A stretch of 64,000 nt of DNA, taken from assembly GCF_024756275.1 (NCBI RefSeq), contig NZ_JANUGQ010000003.1:124001-188000 (forward strand), given 5' to 3'. The translations under genes were made by a program, and so were the position numbers. This document shows, one piece after another, positions 33,798-43,180 of the stretch; the stretch's first letter is position 1; every line of letters begins with the position of its first letter. Origin of the DNA: Streptomyces pyxinae. GTDB lineage: Bacteria; Actinomycetota; Actinomycetes; Streptomycetales; Streptomycetaceae. The notes below the pieces were generated by a model that did no database searches, had not been told where the DNA came from, and saw only the letters and a list, made by a program, of their open reading frames with translations.

Positions 33798-34601
33798 ATG
33801 AACACCATTCGCGCGTCCCGTACCGCCCGCGTCGCCCGTGCCCCCCGTACCTCTCGCACCGGTCTGGTCCGGGCCGCCGCCCTGGCCGGCGGGGTCGCGG
33901 TCTCCTCCGTCGCCCTGCTCTCCGGCACCGCCTTCGCGCACGTCAGCGTGCAGCCGCAGGGCGAGGCAGCCAAGGGCGGTTACGCGACCGTCAACTTCAA
34001 GGTCCCCAACGAGCGGGACAACGCCTCCACCGTCAAGCTGGAGGTCACCCTGCCCGCCGATCACCCGATCGCCTCGGTGATGCCGCAGCCGGTACCGGGC
34101 TGGACCGTGGCGGTCGAGAAGACCAAGCTCGCCAAGCCGCTGGAGATGCACGGCAAGAAGATCACCGAGGCTCCGTCGAAGATCACCTGGACGGCGAGCG
34201 GCTCCAAGATCGCCCCCGGTCAGTTCCAGCAGTTCCCGGTCTCGCTCGGCCAGCTCCCCGAGGACGCCGACCAGCTCGTCTTCAAGGCGCTCCAGACGTA
34301 CGACAACAAGGAGGTCGTGCGCTGGATCGAGGAGACCAAGGAGGGCGCCGCCGAGCCGGAGTCCCCGGCGCCGGTGCTGAAGCTGTCGGCGGCGGGTGAG
34401 GACCACCACGGGGGCGCGGCGGCCAAGAACGACGATCACGCCAAGGGCGACGATCACGACGACAAGGACGCCGGGGGCGCCGAGCGGGCGGACGGTGACT
34501 CCAGTGACACCACCGCCCGGGTGCTCGGTGTGGTCGGCATCCTGGTGGGTGCCGCCGGTGTCGCCTTCGGCGTGCTGGCCGGACGCCGCCGGTCCGCCTG
34601 A
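33798..34601 (+). CDS. YcnI family copper-binding exported protein
   Basis: A 267-residue precursor. A basic N-terminus and hydrophobic signal end at TAFA, and the mature protein begins HVSVQP. The exposed N-terminal His is a copper ligand in YcnI/DUF1775 proteins. The DUF1775 domain (about 50-205) contains GYATVNFKVPNERDNAST and PGWTVAVEKTKL with the conserved Trp. A His/Asp-rich linker (DHHGG, DDHAKGDDHDD) and a C-terminal transmembrane anchor (VVGILVGAAGVAFGVLAG) follow. It is extracytoplasmic and membrane-tethered. The gene is followed 34 bases later by the Sco lipoprotein gene, consistent with one operon. Confidence 0.93.
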   Translation: MNTIRASRTARVARAPRTSRTGLVRAAALAGGVAVSSVALLSGTAFAHVSVQPQGEAAKGGYATVNFKVPNERDNASTVKLEVTLPADHPIASVMPQPVPGWTVAVEKTKLAKPLEMHGKKITEAPSKITWTASGSKIAPGQFQQFPVSLGQLPEDADQLVFKALQTYDNKEVVRWIEETKEGAAEPESPAPVLKLSAAGEDHHGGAAAKNDDHAKGDDHDDKDAGGAERADGDSSDTTARVLGVVGILVGAAGVAFGVLAGRRRSA

Positions 34602-34635
34602 CGACCGGCATCCGGATATCCGAGAGAGAAGTTCC

Positions 34636-35337
34636 ATGCGCATCCCCACCAGCGCCGGGCGGCTCCGCCGTGCCCGGCGCACCACGCTGACCGCGGCGGC
34701 GCTCGCCGCCGCGTCGGTGCTCACCCTCACCGCCTGCCAGAGCGGCGGCTCCGGGGACGACGACGGCCCCGCCGCCGTCGTCTCCGGCGGCTCGTCGCTG
34801 AACGAGGGCGAGGGCAGGGTGCTGGACCGGCCGTTCGAGAAGCCGGCCCTCGTGCTCACCGACACCACCGGCAAGCCGTACGACCTCCGGGCGCGTACCA
34901 AGGGCAAGCCGACCCTGATCTACTTCGGCTACACCCACTGCCCGGACGTCTGCCCGCTGACCATGAGCAACATCGCGCTGGCCAAGCGGCAGCTGCCCAA
35001 GGCGGACCAGGAGAAGCTCCAGGTCGTCTTCGTCACCACCGACCCGGAGCGGGACACCCCCGCCGAGCTCGGCACGTGGCTGCCGGGCGCGGGCGACCCC
35101 TCGTTCACCGGGCTCACCGGCCCGTTCCCCGCCATCCAGGCCGGGGCGCGGAAGCTCGGCATCGGCATCTCGCCGTCGGTGAAGGAGAAGGACGGCACGG
35201 TCACCTCGATGCACGGCGCCCAGGTCATGGCGTTCTCGCCGAAGACCGACCGGGGCTATGTCCTCTACGGCGAGGGCACCAGCGCCGAGCAGTACGCCAA
35301 GGACCTGCCGAAGCTCATCAAGGGGGAGAACCCGTGA
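34636..35337 (+). CDS. Sco1/SenC-type copper chaperone lipoprotein
   Basis: A 233-residue lipoprotein with an N-terminal signal and lipobox LTAC (Cys about 35). The thioredoxin-like Sco domain (about 75-230) has the copper-binding CPDVC motif in YTHCPDVCPLTMSN and a downstream His in MHGAQVMAF. Sco proteins deliver copper to the CuA site of cytochrome oxidase. In Streptomyces lividans a Sco in the same gene setting also supports copper-dependent morphogenesis (established knowledge, recalled). GAGAGAGAAG precedes ATG 34636. Its stop overlaps the GTG of the next gene (GTGA), so translation is coupled. Confidence 0.95.
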   Translation: MRIPTSAGRLRRARRTTLTAAALAAASVLTLTACQSGGSGDDDGPAAVVSGGSSLNEGEGRVLDRPFEKPALVLTDTTGKPYDLRARTKGKPTLIYFGYTHCPDVCPLTMSNIALAKRQLPKADQEKLQVVFVTTDPERDTPAELGTWLPGAGDPSFTGLTGPFPAIQAGARKLGIGISPSVKEKDGTVTSMHGAQVMAFSPKTDRGYVLYGEGTSAEQYAKDLPKLIKGENP

Positions 35338-35798
35338 ACCGCCGCACCACCGTCACCGCGCTCTCCGCCGCCCTGGCCCTCGCCGGGACCCTGGCCCTGG
35401 GCGGCTGCGCGGGCGACAAGCCCGACGAACCCGCGCTGAAGGTCAGCGGGGCGTACATGCCGCAGCCGGTCAACAACGAGATGGCGGGCGGCTTCCTGAC
35501 CCTGAGGAACGACGGCGCGGCGGCCGACGAGCTCGTCTCCGTCACCGGCGACATCTCCGGCGACATCTCGATCCACGAGACGGTCGACCAGAAGATGCGG
35601 CCGGTGAAGTCCCTCGACATCCCGGCCAAGGGCGAGCTGAAGCTCGAACGGGGCGGCAACCACCTGATGTTCATGGGCCTCAAGCGGACGCTGAAGCAGG
35701 GGGACACGGTCTCGGTGAAGCTGCGCTTCGCCAAGTCCGAGCCCATCGAGGTGAAGCTCCCGGTGGAGGCGCCGAACCACGATCCCGCGCACCACTGA
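35334..35798 (+). CDS. PCuAC-type periplasmic copper chaperone lipoprotein (ECuC-like)
   Basis: A 154-residue lipoprotein: signal peptide with lipobox LGGC (Cys about 25), then a cupredoxin-like DUF461/PCuAC domain. The metal motif H-x-n-M-x-n-H-x-M is visible: SIHETVDQKMRPV and GGNHLMFMGL. The C-terminus ends with extra His residues (NHDPAHH). PCuAC proteins bind Cu(I) outside the membrane and pass it to Sco or cytochrome oxidase. The start codon GTG 35334 overlaps the Sco stop. In S. lividans the counterpart is called ECuC, as I recall. CopCD follows 18 bases downstream. Confidence 0.94.
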   Translation: MNRRTTVTALSAALALAGTLALGGCAGDKPDEPALKVSGAYMPQPVNNEMAGGFLTLRNDGAAADELVSVTGDISGDISIHETVDQKMRPVKSLDIPAKGELKLERGGNHLMFMGLKRTLKQGDTVSVKLRFAKSEPIEVKLPVEAPNHDPAHH

Positions 35799-35816
35799 CC
35801 CCGGGGGACTGACACC

Positions 35817-38000
35817 ATGACGGCCATCGCCCCACCCTTCGGAACCACCCCGCCCCGGCCGCCGCGCCGCGCCCCGGGGCGGCTCCCGCGGCTGCCCGGG
35901 TCGCTGTGCGCGGCGGTCATGGCGGCCGTGGCGGCCCTCGGGCTGCTGCTCGCCGCCGCGCCGCCGGCCGCCGCGCACGCCGCGCTGACCGGGAGCGACC
36001 CGAAGGACGGGGCGGTGGTCGCCACCGCGCCCGCGACCGTCACCCTCAGCTTCTCGGAGCAGGTCGCCCTGGGCGACGACTCGATCCGGGTGCTGGAGCC
36101 GAGCGGAAAGCGGGCGGACACCGGGGAGTTGCAGGACCTGTGCAGCGGTTCGCAGGTCAAGTACGGCGTCACCCTGCACTCCGGGCTGCCGGACGGTACG
36201 TACACCGTCGCCTGGCAGGCGGTCTCGGCCGACAGCCACCCGGTGGCCGGGGCCTTCACCTTCTCCATCGGAGCGCCCTCCGAGACCTCGGTGGCGCTGC
36301 CCGACCAGGAGGTGGGCGGCGGACTGGTGGGCGCACTGTATGGAATCGCCCGCTATGCCTCGTACGGCGGTTTCATTCTGCTGGTCGGCGGTGCGGCGTT
36401 CGTGCTGGCCTGCTGGCCGCGCGGGGCGACCGTCCGGGCCGTGCAGCGGCTGGTGGTGTACGGCTGGGTGGCGCTGGCCGCCGCCACGCTGGCGCTGTTG
36501 CTGCTGCGGTCGCCGTACACCGGCTCGGGGCGGCTGACGGACGCGTTCGACCTGGCCGGGCTCGGGGCGGTGCTGGAGACGAAGACCGGTACGGCGCTGA
36601 TCTCCCGGCTGCTGCTGCTCGGCGCGGCGGCGCTCTTCGTGGCGGTGCTCTTCGGGGCGTACGCCCGCCGGTACGCGGCGGTGGCGGCCGTGGCGGGGGC
36701 GGGCGCCGGGGGCAAGCCCGGGGCCGAGGGCGGTTCCGCCACCGGGGACGTTTCCGGCGCCGGTTCCGATGCCGGGGCCGGGGACGGGGACGAGGAGGTA
36801 CGGAAGGACCTGGCGTTCGGGCTCGCGGTCGGCGGCGGAGTGGTGGCCGCGGGCATCGCGGGGACCTGGGCGCTCTCCGAGCACGCCTCCACCGGGTTGC
36901 AGCCGGGCGTCGCGATGCCGGTGGACATCCTGCATCTGCTGGCGATGGCCGGCTGGCTGGGCGGGCTGGTGGCCCTGCTGGTGACGCTCCACCGGGAGCC
37001 GTCGATCGAGCCGGCGGCGGTACGGCGGTTCTCCCGGCTGGCGTTCGGGTCCGTGGCGGTGCTGGTGGCGACCGGGATCTACCAGTCCTGGCGGCAGGTC
37101 GGCACCTGGTCGGCGCTGACCGGGACGTCGTACGGACAGGTGCTGCTGGTCAAGATCGCGCTGGTGGTCGGCCTGGTGGCCCTCGCCCGGTTCTCCCGGC
37201 GCTGGACCGGGCAGCTCACCGAGGGCGCGGACGGCGAGACCATGGACCGTACGGGAGGCCCGGGGGACGCCGGGACCACCGAGGCCACGGAAGCCAGGGA
37301 GGCCACCGAGGTCGCGGACCGTACCGAACGAATTGGACCGGGCGAGGGTGCCGGGGAGGCGAGGGGCGTCGCTGCTCGCGGTGGCGCCGCCGGTACGGGC
37401 CGGTCGGCCGGGGCGGAGGTCTCGCCGGAGCGGGCGGCGCAACTGGCCCGGCAGCGGGCCGCCGTGGCGTCCGCCCGGAAGCAGCGGGCCAGGAACGCCG
37501 ACTCCGGGCGGGCCGGGCTGCGCCGCTCGGTGCTCGCGGAGGCGGGGGTCGCGGTGGTACTGCTCGCCGTCACCACCGTACTGACCTCGACCGAGCCCGC
37601 CCGGACGCAGGAGGAGGCGGACCGGGACCGGGCCGGGACCGCCACCACCGTGCCGGACCGGCCGGTCGATCTGAGCCTGCCCTTCGACACCGGCGGCCGG
37701 AACGGCAAGGGCACGGTCCGGCTGAGCCTGGACCCGGGCCGCTCGGGCGCCAACGTGCTGCATGTGCTGGTGGACGGGGCGGACGGCAAGCCGCTGGACG
37801 TCCCCGAGGTGAAGGTCTCCTTCACGCTGAAGGAGCAGAAGATCGGGCCGCTGCCGGCCGCCCCGGAGCGGATCGCCGCCGGGCACTGGAGCGCGGAGAA
37901 CCTCCAGATCCCGATGCCGGGCGAGTGGACGCTCCAGGTGACCGTCCGGACCTCCGACATCGACCAGACCACTCTCGACAAAAACGTGAAGATCGGTTGA
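35817..38000 (+). CDS. CopC-CopD fusion copper protein (YcnJ-like) with C-terminal YtkA-like domain
   Basis: A 727-residue protein. Signal peptide, then a CopC domain (about 55-155) beginning HAALTGSDPKDGAVV, with conserved His/Asp copper ligands and SHPVAGAFTFSIG. Next a CopD membrane region with about eight helices (170-450). Then a low-complexity Glu/Gly/Arg segment (about 465-560) much longer than usual, another helix (VAVVLLAVTTVLT), and a YtkA-like extracellular domain (about 615-725; PGEWTLQVTVRT). CopC/CopD proteins take up or tolerate copper. The gene sits between the PCuAC and peroxidase genes in the same operon. Confidence 0.93.
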   Translation: MTAIAPPFGTTPPRPPRRAPGRLPRLPGSLCAAVMAAVAALGLLLAAAPPAAAHAALTGSDPKDGAVVATAPATVTLSFSEQVALGDDSIRVLEPSGKRADTGELQDLCSGSQVKYGVTLHSGLPDGTYTVAWQAVSADSHPVAGAFTFSIGAPSETSVALPDQEVGGGLVGALYGIARYASYGGFILLVGGAAFVLACWPRGATVRAVQRLVVYGWVALAAATLALLLLRSPYTGSGRLTDAFDLAGLGAVLETKTGTALISRLLLLGAAALFVAVLFGAYARRYAAVAAVAGAGAGGKPGAEGGSATGDVSGAGSDAGAGDGDEEVRKDLAFGLAVGGGVVAAGIAGTWALSEHASTGLQPGVAMPVDILHLLAMAGWLGGLVALLVTLHREPSIEPAAVRRFSRLAFGSVAVLVATGIYQSWRQVGTWSALTGTSYGQVLLVKIALVVGLVALARFSRRWTGQLTEGADGETMDRTGGPGDAGTTEATEAREATEVADRTERIGPGEGAGEARGVAARGGAAGTGRSAGAEVSPERAAQLARQRAAVASARKQRARNADSGRAGLRRSVLAEAGVAVVLLAVTTVLTSTEPARTQEEADRDRAGTATTVPDRPVDLSLPFDTGGRNGKGTVRLSLDPGRSGANVLHVLVDGADGKPLDVPEVKVSFTLKEQKIGPLPAAPERIAAGHWSAENLQIPMPGEWTLQVTVRTSDIDQTTLDKNVKIG

Positions 38001-38005
38001 CCGGC

Positions 38006-39304
38006 GTGGACCACACGGACGAGAAGAAGAACGAGCGGGAAGGGCCGGAGGCCGCCGGGCGGGGGCCGGTGACGGTCGAGGTGTCCCGGCGGCGGTTGCT
38101 GGGTGCCGTGGGCGCGGCCGGCGCCACCGGGGTGGTGCTCGGCGCGGCCGGCGGGGCGGCCGGATACGCGGCGGCCGGGGACGGCCCGGCCGGTGGCACG
38201 GCGCTGTCGGCGGTCGGCTCGGCCTCGGCGCCGTTCCGGGGCGCCCACCAGGCCGGCATCGTCCAGCCGCTCCAGGCGCGCGGCCATCTGATCGCTTTCG
38301 ACCTGACGCCGGGCACCGGGCGCAAGGAGGCGATCGCGCTGCTGCGCCGCTGGTCGGCGGTGGCCGAGGCGCTGATGGCGGGGAAGCCGGCCGGCGACGG
38401 CGACACCGGGGTGGCGCTGGACGCCGGGCCCTGCGCGCTGACCGTGACCTTCGGCTTCGGCGCCTCCTTCTTCGACCGCACGGGGCTGGTGGACCGGCGC
38501 CCGGTGCAGCTGGAGCCGCTGCCTGCGTTCTCCGCCGACCGGCTGGACCCCCGGCGCTCGCACGGCGACCTCTGGGTGCAGATCGGCGCGGACGACGCGC
38601 TGGTCGCCTTCCACGCGCTGCGGGCGATCCAGCGGGAGGCGGGCGCCGGGGCGAGGCCGCGCTGGCAGATGAACGGCTTCAACCGCTCGCCGGGCGCCAC
38701 CGCGCACCCGATGACCGCCCGCAATCTGATGGGCCAGATCGACGGCACCGGCAATCCGAAGCCCGCCGAACCCGACTTCGACCGGCGGATCTTCGTCGCG
38801 CCGGGCGGCGCCCAGCCGTGGATGACCGGTGGCTCGTACGCCGTGGTGCGCCGGATCAGAATGCTGCTGGACGACTGGGAGAAGCTGCCGCTCGCCAAGC
38901 AGGAGCAGGTGATCGGCCGGCGGAAGTCGGACGGCGCCCCGCTGACCGGGGGCGGCGAGACGACCGAGCTCGATCTGGACCGGACCGGTCCGGACGGCAG
39001 GCTCGTCGTCCCGGGCAACGCCCACGCCCGGATCACCGCGCCCGAGCAGAACGGCGGGGCGGCGATGCTGCGGCGCCCGTTCTCGTACCACGACGGCATC
39101 GACCCGGACGGAACGCCGGACGCGGGGCTGCTCTTCATCGCCTGGCAGGCCGATCCGCTGAAGGGCTTCGTGCCGGTGCAGCGGAAGCTGGACCGGGGGG
39201 ACGCGCTGTCGCCGTTCCTGCGGCACGAGGCGAGCGGGCTGTTCGCGGTGCCCGGCGGTCCGGGGGACGGCGAGTACGTGGGCCAGCGGCTGCTGGAGGC
39301 GTAG
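38006..39304 (+). CDS. dtpA: Tat-exported DyP-type heme peroxidase (DtpA-like)
   Basis: A 432-residue enzyme. A twin-arginine signal (SRRRLLGAVGAAGATGVV) at about 25-60 is followed by two ferredoxin-like DyP domains. The distal Asp motif is QIDGTGNP and the proximal heme His lies in NAHARITAPEQN. LLFIAWQADPLKGFVPVQ is a family signature. DyP peroxidases use H2O2 to oxidise dyes and phenolics. In S. lividans DtpA, with Sco and ECuC, supports the copper oxidase GlxA in glycan formation (recalled). GTG 38006 lies five bases after the CopCD stop; no Shine-Dalgarno, so translational coupling is likely. A TTG at 37997 is an alternative. Confidence 0.94.
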   Translation: MDHTDEKKNEREGPEAAGRGPVTVEVSRRRLLGAVGAAGATGVVLGAAGGAAGYAAAGDGPAGGTALSAVGSASAPFRGAHQAGIVQPLQARGHLIAFDLTPGTGRKEAIALLRRWSAVAEALMAGKPAGDGDTGVALDAGPCALTVTFGFGASFFDRTGLVDRRPVQLEPLPAFSADRLDPRRSHGDLWVQIGADDALVAFHALRAIQREAGAGARPRWQMNGFNRSPGATAHPMTARNLMGQIDGTGNPKPAEPDFDRRIFVAPGGAQPWMTGGSYAVVRRIRMLLDDWEKLPLAKQEQVIGRRKSDGAPLTGGGETTELDLDRTGPDGRLVVPGNAHARITAPEQNGGAAMLRRPFSYHDGIDPDGTPDAGLLFIAWQADPLKGFVPVQRKLDRGDALSPFLRHEASGLFAVPGGPGDGEYVGQRLLEA

Positions 39305-39413
39305 GGCGGGGACGCGAGCGGCGTGAGGGGCGGGGACGCGCGAGTGGCGTGAGGGGGGAGCGGGGCCGGGTGACGGCCGGGCCGGGTGCTCCGGGGGCCA
39401 TTAAGGTGACGGT

Positions 39414-40349
39414 ATGTCGGCCACGCGATACACCTACCTCGGCCCCGAGGGCACGTTCACCGAAGCCGCCCTGCGGACGCTGCCGGAGGCCGCGACACGC
39501 GAGCTGGCGCCGATGGTCTCGGTGCCGGCCGCGCTCGACGCGGTACGCAGCGGGGAGGCCGCCGCCGCCCTGGTGCCGATCGAGAACTCGGTGGAGGGCG
39601 GGGTGACCGCGACCCTCGACGAACTGGCGTCGGGCGAGCCGCTGATGATCTACCGCGAGGTACTGCTGCCGATCACCTTCGCGCTCCTGGTCCGGCCCGG
39701 CACCGAGCTGTCCGCCGTCAAGACCGTGACCGGCCACCCGGTGGCCCAGCCCCAGGTGCGCAACTGGCTGCGCGCCCACCTGCCGGACGCCGTCTGGGAG
39801 TCGGCCGCCTCCAACGCGGACGGGGCCCGGCTGGTGCGGGACGGGCGGTACGACGCCGCCTTCGCCGGGGAGTTCGCGGCGGCCCGGTACGGCCTGGAGC
39901 CGCTGGTCACCGAGATCCACGACGCCCAGAACGCCGAGACCCGGTTCGTGCTGGTGGGCAGGCCGGCCCGGCCCGCGGCACCGACCGGCGCGGACAAGAC
40001 CTCGGTGGTGATCTGGCAGCGCGACGACCACCCGGGCGCCCTGCTGGAACTGCTCCAGGAATTCGCCGTGCGCGGGGTGAACCTCATGCTCCTCCAGTCC
40101 CGGCCGACCGGTGCGGGAATCGGTAACTACTGCTTCGCCATCGACGCGGAGGGCCACATTTCCGACCGGCGGGTCGGGGAGGCGCTGACGGGCCTGAAGC
40201 GGATCTGCCCGGAGGTGCGGTTCCTCGGCTCCTACCCGAGGGCGGGTGTGACGCCGGGCGAGGTCTCGGCTCCGCGCCCCGGCACCTCGGACGGCGATTT
40301 CACGGCCGCCTCGGACTGGCTGGCCCGCTGCCAGGACGGACGCGTCTGA
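39414..40349 (+). CDS. pheA: Prephenate dehydratase
   Basis: A 311-residue enzyme converting prephenate to phenylpyruvate in phenylalanine synthesis. The catalytic domain (1-185) shows YLGPEGTFTEAAL, LVPIENSVEGGVTATLD and the AETRFVLVG (TRF) motif. The ACT regulatory domain (about 198-280) has HPGALLELLQEFAVRGVNL. The Phe-binding motif normally reads ESRP but here is LLQSRPTGAG, with Gln for Glu, possibly altering feedback inhibition. ATG 39414 follows GGTGACGGT. It is a stand-alone gene, followed by a 723-bp gap. Confidence 0.96.
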   Translation: MSATRYTYLGPEGTFTEAALRTLPEAATRELAPMVSVPAALDAVRSGEAAAALVPIENSVEGGVTATLDELASGEPLMIYREVLLPITFALLVRPGTELSAVKTVTGHPVAQPQVRNWLRAHLPDAVWESAASNADGARLVRDGRYDAAFAGEFAAARYGLEPLVTEIHDAQNAETRFVLVGRPARPAAPTGADKTSVVIWQRDDHPGALLELLQEFAVRGVNLMLLQSRPTGAGIGNYCFAIDAEGHISDRRVGEALTGLKRICPEVRFLGSYPRAGVTPGEVSAPRPGTSDGDFTAASDWLARCQDGRV

Positions 40350-41072
40350 GTCCGAGTCCGAGTCGGACGGAAGCGTCTGGCAGACGCGTCCGGCGGACGC
40401 GCCGGGCCGGGCGAAGCGGCGTACGGGTTATCCACAGGGCGCCTTCTCCACCTGGGGACAAGTCGACAACCCGGCTCGTGGCAAGGTCGACAAATCAGCT
40501 TCTATGGGGCACGCCATCGCGGGCGATGGAGAAACGCCCTCTGCCGAACCTTTCAAGATCACGTCACCTCAATTCCGGCAATCACCCCCTTCAGGTGAAG
40601 AATTCCCACCCGAATGAGCGGATGAGGGCGGTTTGGTCAAGGATTCTCAGGGTGCGCTTCAACTCTTGGAATGATCAATTCCGGCGCCCGAGTGCCCCGG
40701 GGGGAGTCTCCACACAGCCTGTGGATAACTTTCGGGAATCTCCCCCTCCTGTGGATTTCCGGGCCGAGGGGCGGGCGGAGTGATCCCCACTCGCCCTCAG
40801 CCCGGCCGCCCGGGCGTCCAGCCGCACCCCCCGGCCGCACCGCCGGCCGCACCACTCGGGCGCGTCGGCCGGCCGCACCCCCCGGGCGTGCCGGGAGAGA
40901 ACAGAAGGAAAAGGGACCGGAGGGCAAATAGGGCGAATGTCTCCAAATTCGCGATTACCCTCATTCCCCGGAAAGCGCTCGATGGCTATCGAAGCGCTCG
41001 TCGCGGCACCCAGGTCTCCACGGCCGCCGTTATGGGGTGGGGGCGCCCCTGCCGCCCCGGTAGCCTGGTGGG
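40350..41072. other. 723-bp intergenic region with DnaA-box-like sites, before serS
   Basis: This stretch is less GC-rich than the surroundings in its first half and has no coding bias. It holds two exact TTATCCACA sites (40428-40436 plus, 40720-40728 minus) and weaker ones (40453-40461 and 40750-40758, one or two mismatches). A GGCCGCACC-type repeat tract lies at about 40805-40885. An AT-richer leader (40925-41000) probably carries the serS promoter. Confidence 0.55.
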
Positions 41073-42362
41073 GTGATTGACCTTCGCCTGCTCCGTGAGG
41101 ACCCCGACCGTGTTCGCGCCTCCCAGCGCGCCCGTGGAGAGGACGTCGACCTGGTCGACGCCCTGCTCTCCGCCGACGAGCGGCGCAGGTCGTCCGGCGT
41201 CCGCTTCGACGAACTCCGCTCCGAGCAGAAGGCGCTCGGCAAGCTGATCCCCAAGGCGTCCCCCGAGGAGCGCGGCGAGCTGCTCCAGCGGGCCGAGCAG
41301 CTGAAGGCGGACGTCAAGGCGGCCGACGCCGCGCAGCACGAGGCCGACGAGGAGGCCAAGCGGCTGCTCCTCCGGCTCGGCAACCTGGTCCACCCGGACG
41401 TACCGGTCGGCGGCGAGGAGGACTTCGTCGTCCTGGAGACGCACGGCACCGTCCGGGACTTCGGCGCCGAGGGCTTCGAGCCCAAGGACCACCTGGAGCT
41501 GGGCGAGGCGCTGGGCGCCATCGACATGGAGCGGGGCGCCAAGGTGTCCGGCTCGCGCTTCTACTACCTGACCGGGGTCGGCGCGCTGCTGGAACTCGCG
41601 CTCGTCAACGCCGCCATCGCGCAGGCGACCGCCGCCGGGTTCGTCCCGATGCTGACGCCCGCGCTGGTCCGGCCGCGCGCCATGGAGGGCACCGGCTTCC
41701 TGGGCCAGGCCGCCGAGAACGTCTACCACCTGGAGAAGGACGACTACTACCTGGTCGGCACCTCCGAGGTGCCGCTCGCCGCGTACCACATGGACGAGAT
41801 CATCGACGCCGACCGGCTGCCGCTGCGGTACGCCGGGTTCTCGCCCTGCTTCCGCCGGGAGGCCGGCACCTACGGCAAGGACACCCGCGGCATCTTCCGG
41901 GTGCACCAGTTCGACAAGGTCGAGATGTTCTCGTACGTCGCCCCGGAGGACGCCGAGGCCGAGCACAAGCGGCTGCTGGAGTGGGAGAAGCAGTGGCTGA
42001 CCTCGCTGGAGCTGCCGTTCCAGGTGATCGACGTGGCCACCGGCGACCTGGGCGCCTCCGCCTCCCGCAAGTTCGACTGCGAGGCGTGGATCCCGACCCA
42101 GGGCAAGTACCGCGAGCTGACCTCCGCCTCCAACTGCGACGGTTTCCAGGCGCGCCGGCTCTCCGTCCGGATGCGTGACGACCGGAACGGCAAGAAGAGC
42201 GTGCAGCCGCTGGCGACGCTCAACGGCACGCTCTGCGCCGTACCGCGCACCATCGTGGCGATCCTGGAGAACCACCAGCTGGCGGACGGTTCGGTCCGGG
42301 TGCCGGAGGCGCTCCGCCCGTACCTCGGCGGCCGTGACGTACTGGAGCCCCTCGCCAAGTGA
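41073..42362 (+). CDS. serS: Seryl-tRNA synthetase
   Basis: A 429-residue class II aminoacyl-tRNA synthetase charging tRNA-Ser. The N-terminal coiled-coil arm (about 30-105) recognises the long variable arm. The catalytic core has motif 2 ([26 protein letters not shown]) and motif 3 near [19 protein letters not shown]; the serine-binding [10 protein letters not shown] and [13 protein letters not shown] are intact. Start GTG 41073. TAGCCT at 41061-41066 resembles a -10 element only 6 bases before the start, so the mRNA could be leaderless. The stop overlaps the next gene by four bases (GTGA). Confidence 0.97.
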   Translation: MIDLRLLREDPDRVRASQRARGEDVDLVDALLSADERRRSSGVRFDELRSEQKALGKLIPKASPEERGELLQRAEQLKADVKAADAAQHEADEEAKRLLLRLGNLVHPDVPVGGEEDFVVLETHGTVRDFGAEGFEPKDHLELGEALGAIDMERGAKVSGSRFYYLTGVGALLELALVNAAIAQATAAGFVPMLTPALVRPRAMEGTGFLGQAAENVYHLEKDDYYLVGTSEVPLAAYHMDEIIDADRLPLRYAGFSPCFRREAGTYGKDTRGIFRVHQFDKVEMFSYVAPEDAEAEHKRLLEWEKQWLTSLELPFQVIDVATGDLGASASRKFDCEAWIPTQGKYRELTSASNCDGFQARRLSVRMRDDRNGKKSVQPLATLNGTLCAVPRTIVAILENHQLADGSVRVPEALRPYLGGRDVLEPLAK

Positions 42363-43180
42363 GCACCTTCCCGTACAAACTGGTCGCCACCGATCTGGAC
42401 GGGACGCTGCTGCGCTCCGACAGCTCGGTCTCCGCGCGTACCCGGGACGCGCTCGCCGCCGCCACGGCCGCGGGCGCGGCGCACATCGTCGTCACCGGGC
42501 GCTCGGTGCCGTGGACCCGGCACATCCTGGACGACCTCGGGTACGACGGTCTCGCCGTCTGCGGCCAGGGCGCGCAGGTCTACCACGCGGGCGAGCACCG
42601 GCTGCTGACCTCGGTCACCCTGGACCGGCAGCTGGCCGGACTGGCGCTCGCCAAACTGGAGGCCGAGACGGGCCCGCTGGCGCTGGCGGCCAGCCGGGAC
42701 GGGCTGGACGGCGAGGTGCTGGTGAGCGCCGGCTACCGGCTGCACGACGGCCCGCTGCCGGTGCGGCCGTTCGAGGACCCAGCCGAGCTGTGGGCGGCCC
42801 CGCTCAACAAGGTGTACATCCAGCATCCGGAGCTGGACGACGACGAGCTGGCGCGGCTGGCGCGCGGGGTCGTCGGCGGTCTGGTGGACGTGGTGATGGC
42901 CGGCGCGGGTGTCGTGGAGCTGCTGCCGCTCGGGCTGACCAAGGCGACCGGGCTCTCCCTGGCCGCCCGGCGGCTGGGGGTGAAGGCGGCGGAGACCATC
43001 GCCTTCGGGGACATGCCCAACGACATCCCGATGTTCGGCTGGGCGGCGCACGGGGTGGCGATGGCCAACGCCCATGACGAGCTGAAGGCCGTGGCGCACG
43101 AGATCACCGCCGCCAATGACGCGGACGGCATCGCGGTGACGCTGGAGGAACTGCTGACCGGGCGGCCGGGCGCGCGCTGA
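42359..43180 (+). CDS. HAD superfamily hydrolase, Cof/SupH type
   Basis: A 273-residue phosphatase-like protein. Motif I is [17 protein letters not shown] (nucleophile Asp and acid/base Asp), motif [11 protein letters not shown], the motif III Lys is in LTKATGL, and motif IV is [17 protein letters not shown]2-type cap lies between. Cof-type HADs dephosphorylate sugar phosphates, FMN or PLP; the substrate here is unknown. GTG 42359 overlaps the serS stop, so the two are co-translated, a conserved pairing as I recall. A paralogue lies at 58968-59840. A strong hairpin follows at 43496. Confidence 0.94.
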   Translation: MSTFPYKLVATDLDGTLLRSDSSVSARTRDALAAATAAGAAHIVVTGRSVPWTRHILDDLGYDGLAVCGQGAQVYHAGEHRLLTSVTLDRQLAGLALAKLEAETGPLALAASRDGLDGEVLVSAGYRLHDGPLPVRPFEDPAELWAAPLNKVYIQHPELDDDELARLARGVVGGLVDVVMAGAGVVELLPLGLTKATGLSLAARRLGVKAAETIAFGDMPNDIPMFGWAAHGVAMANAHDELKAVAHEITAANDADGIAVTLEELLTGRPGAR

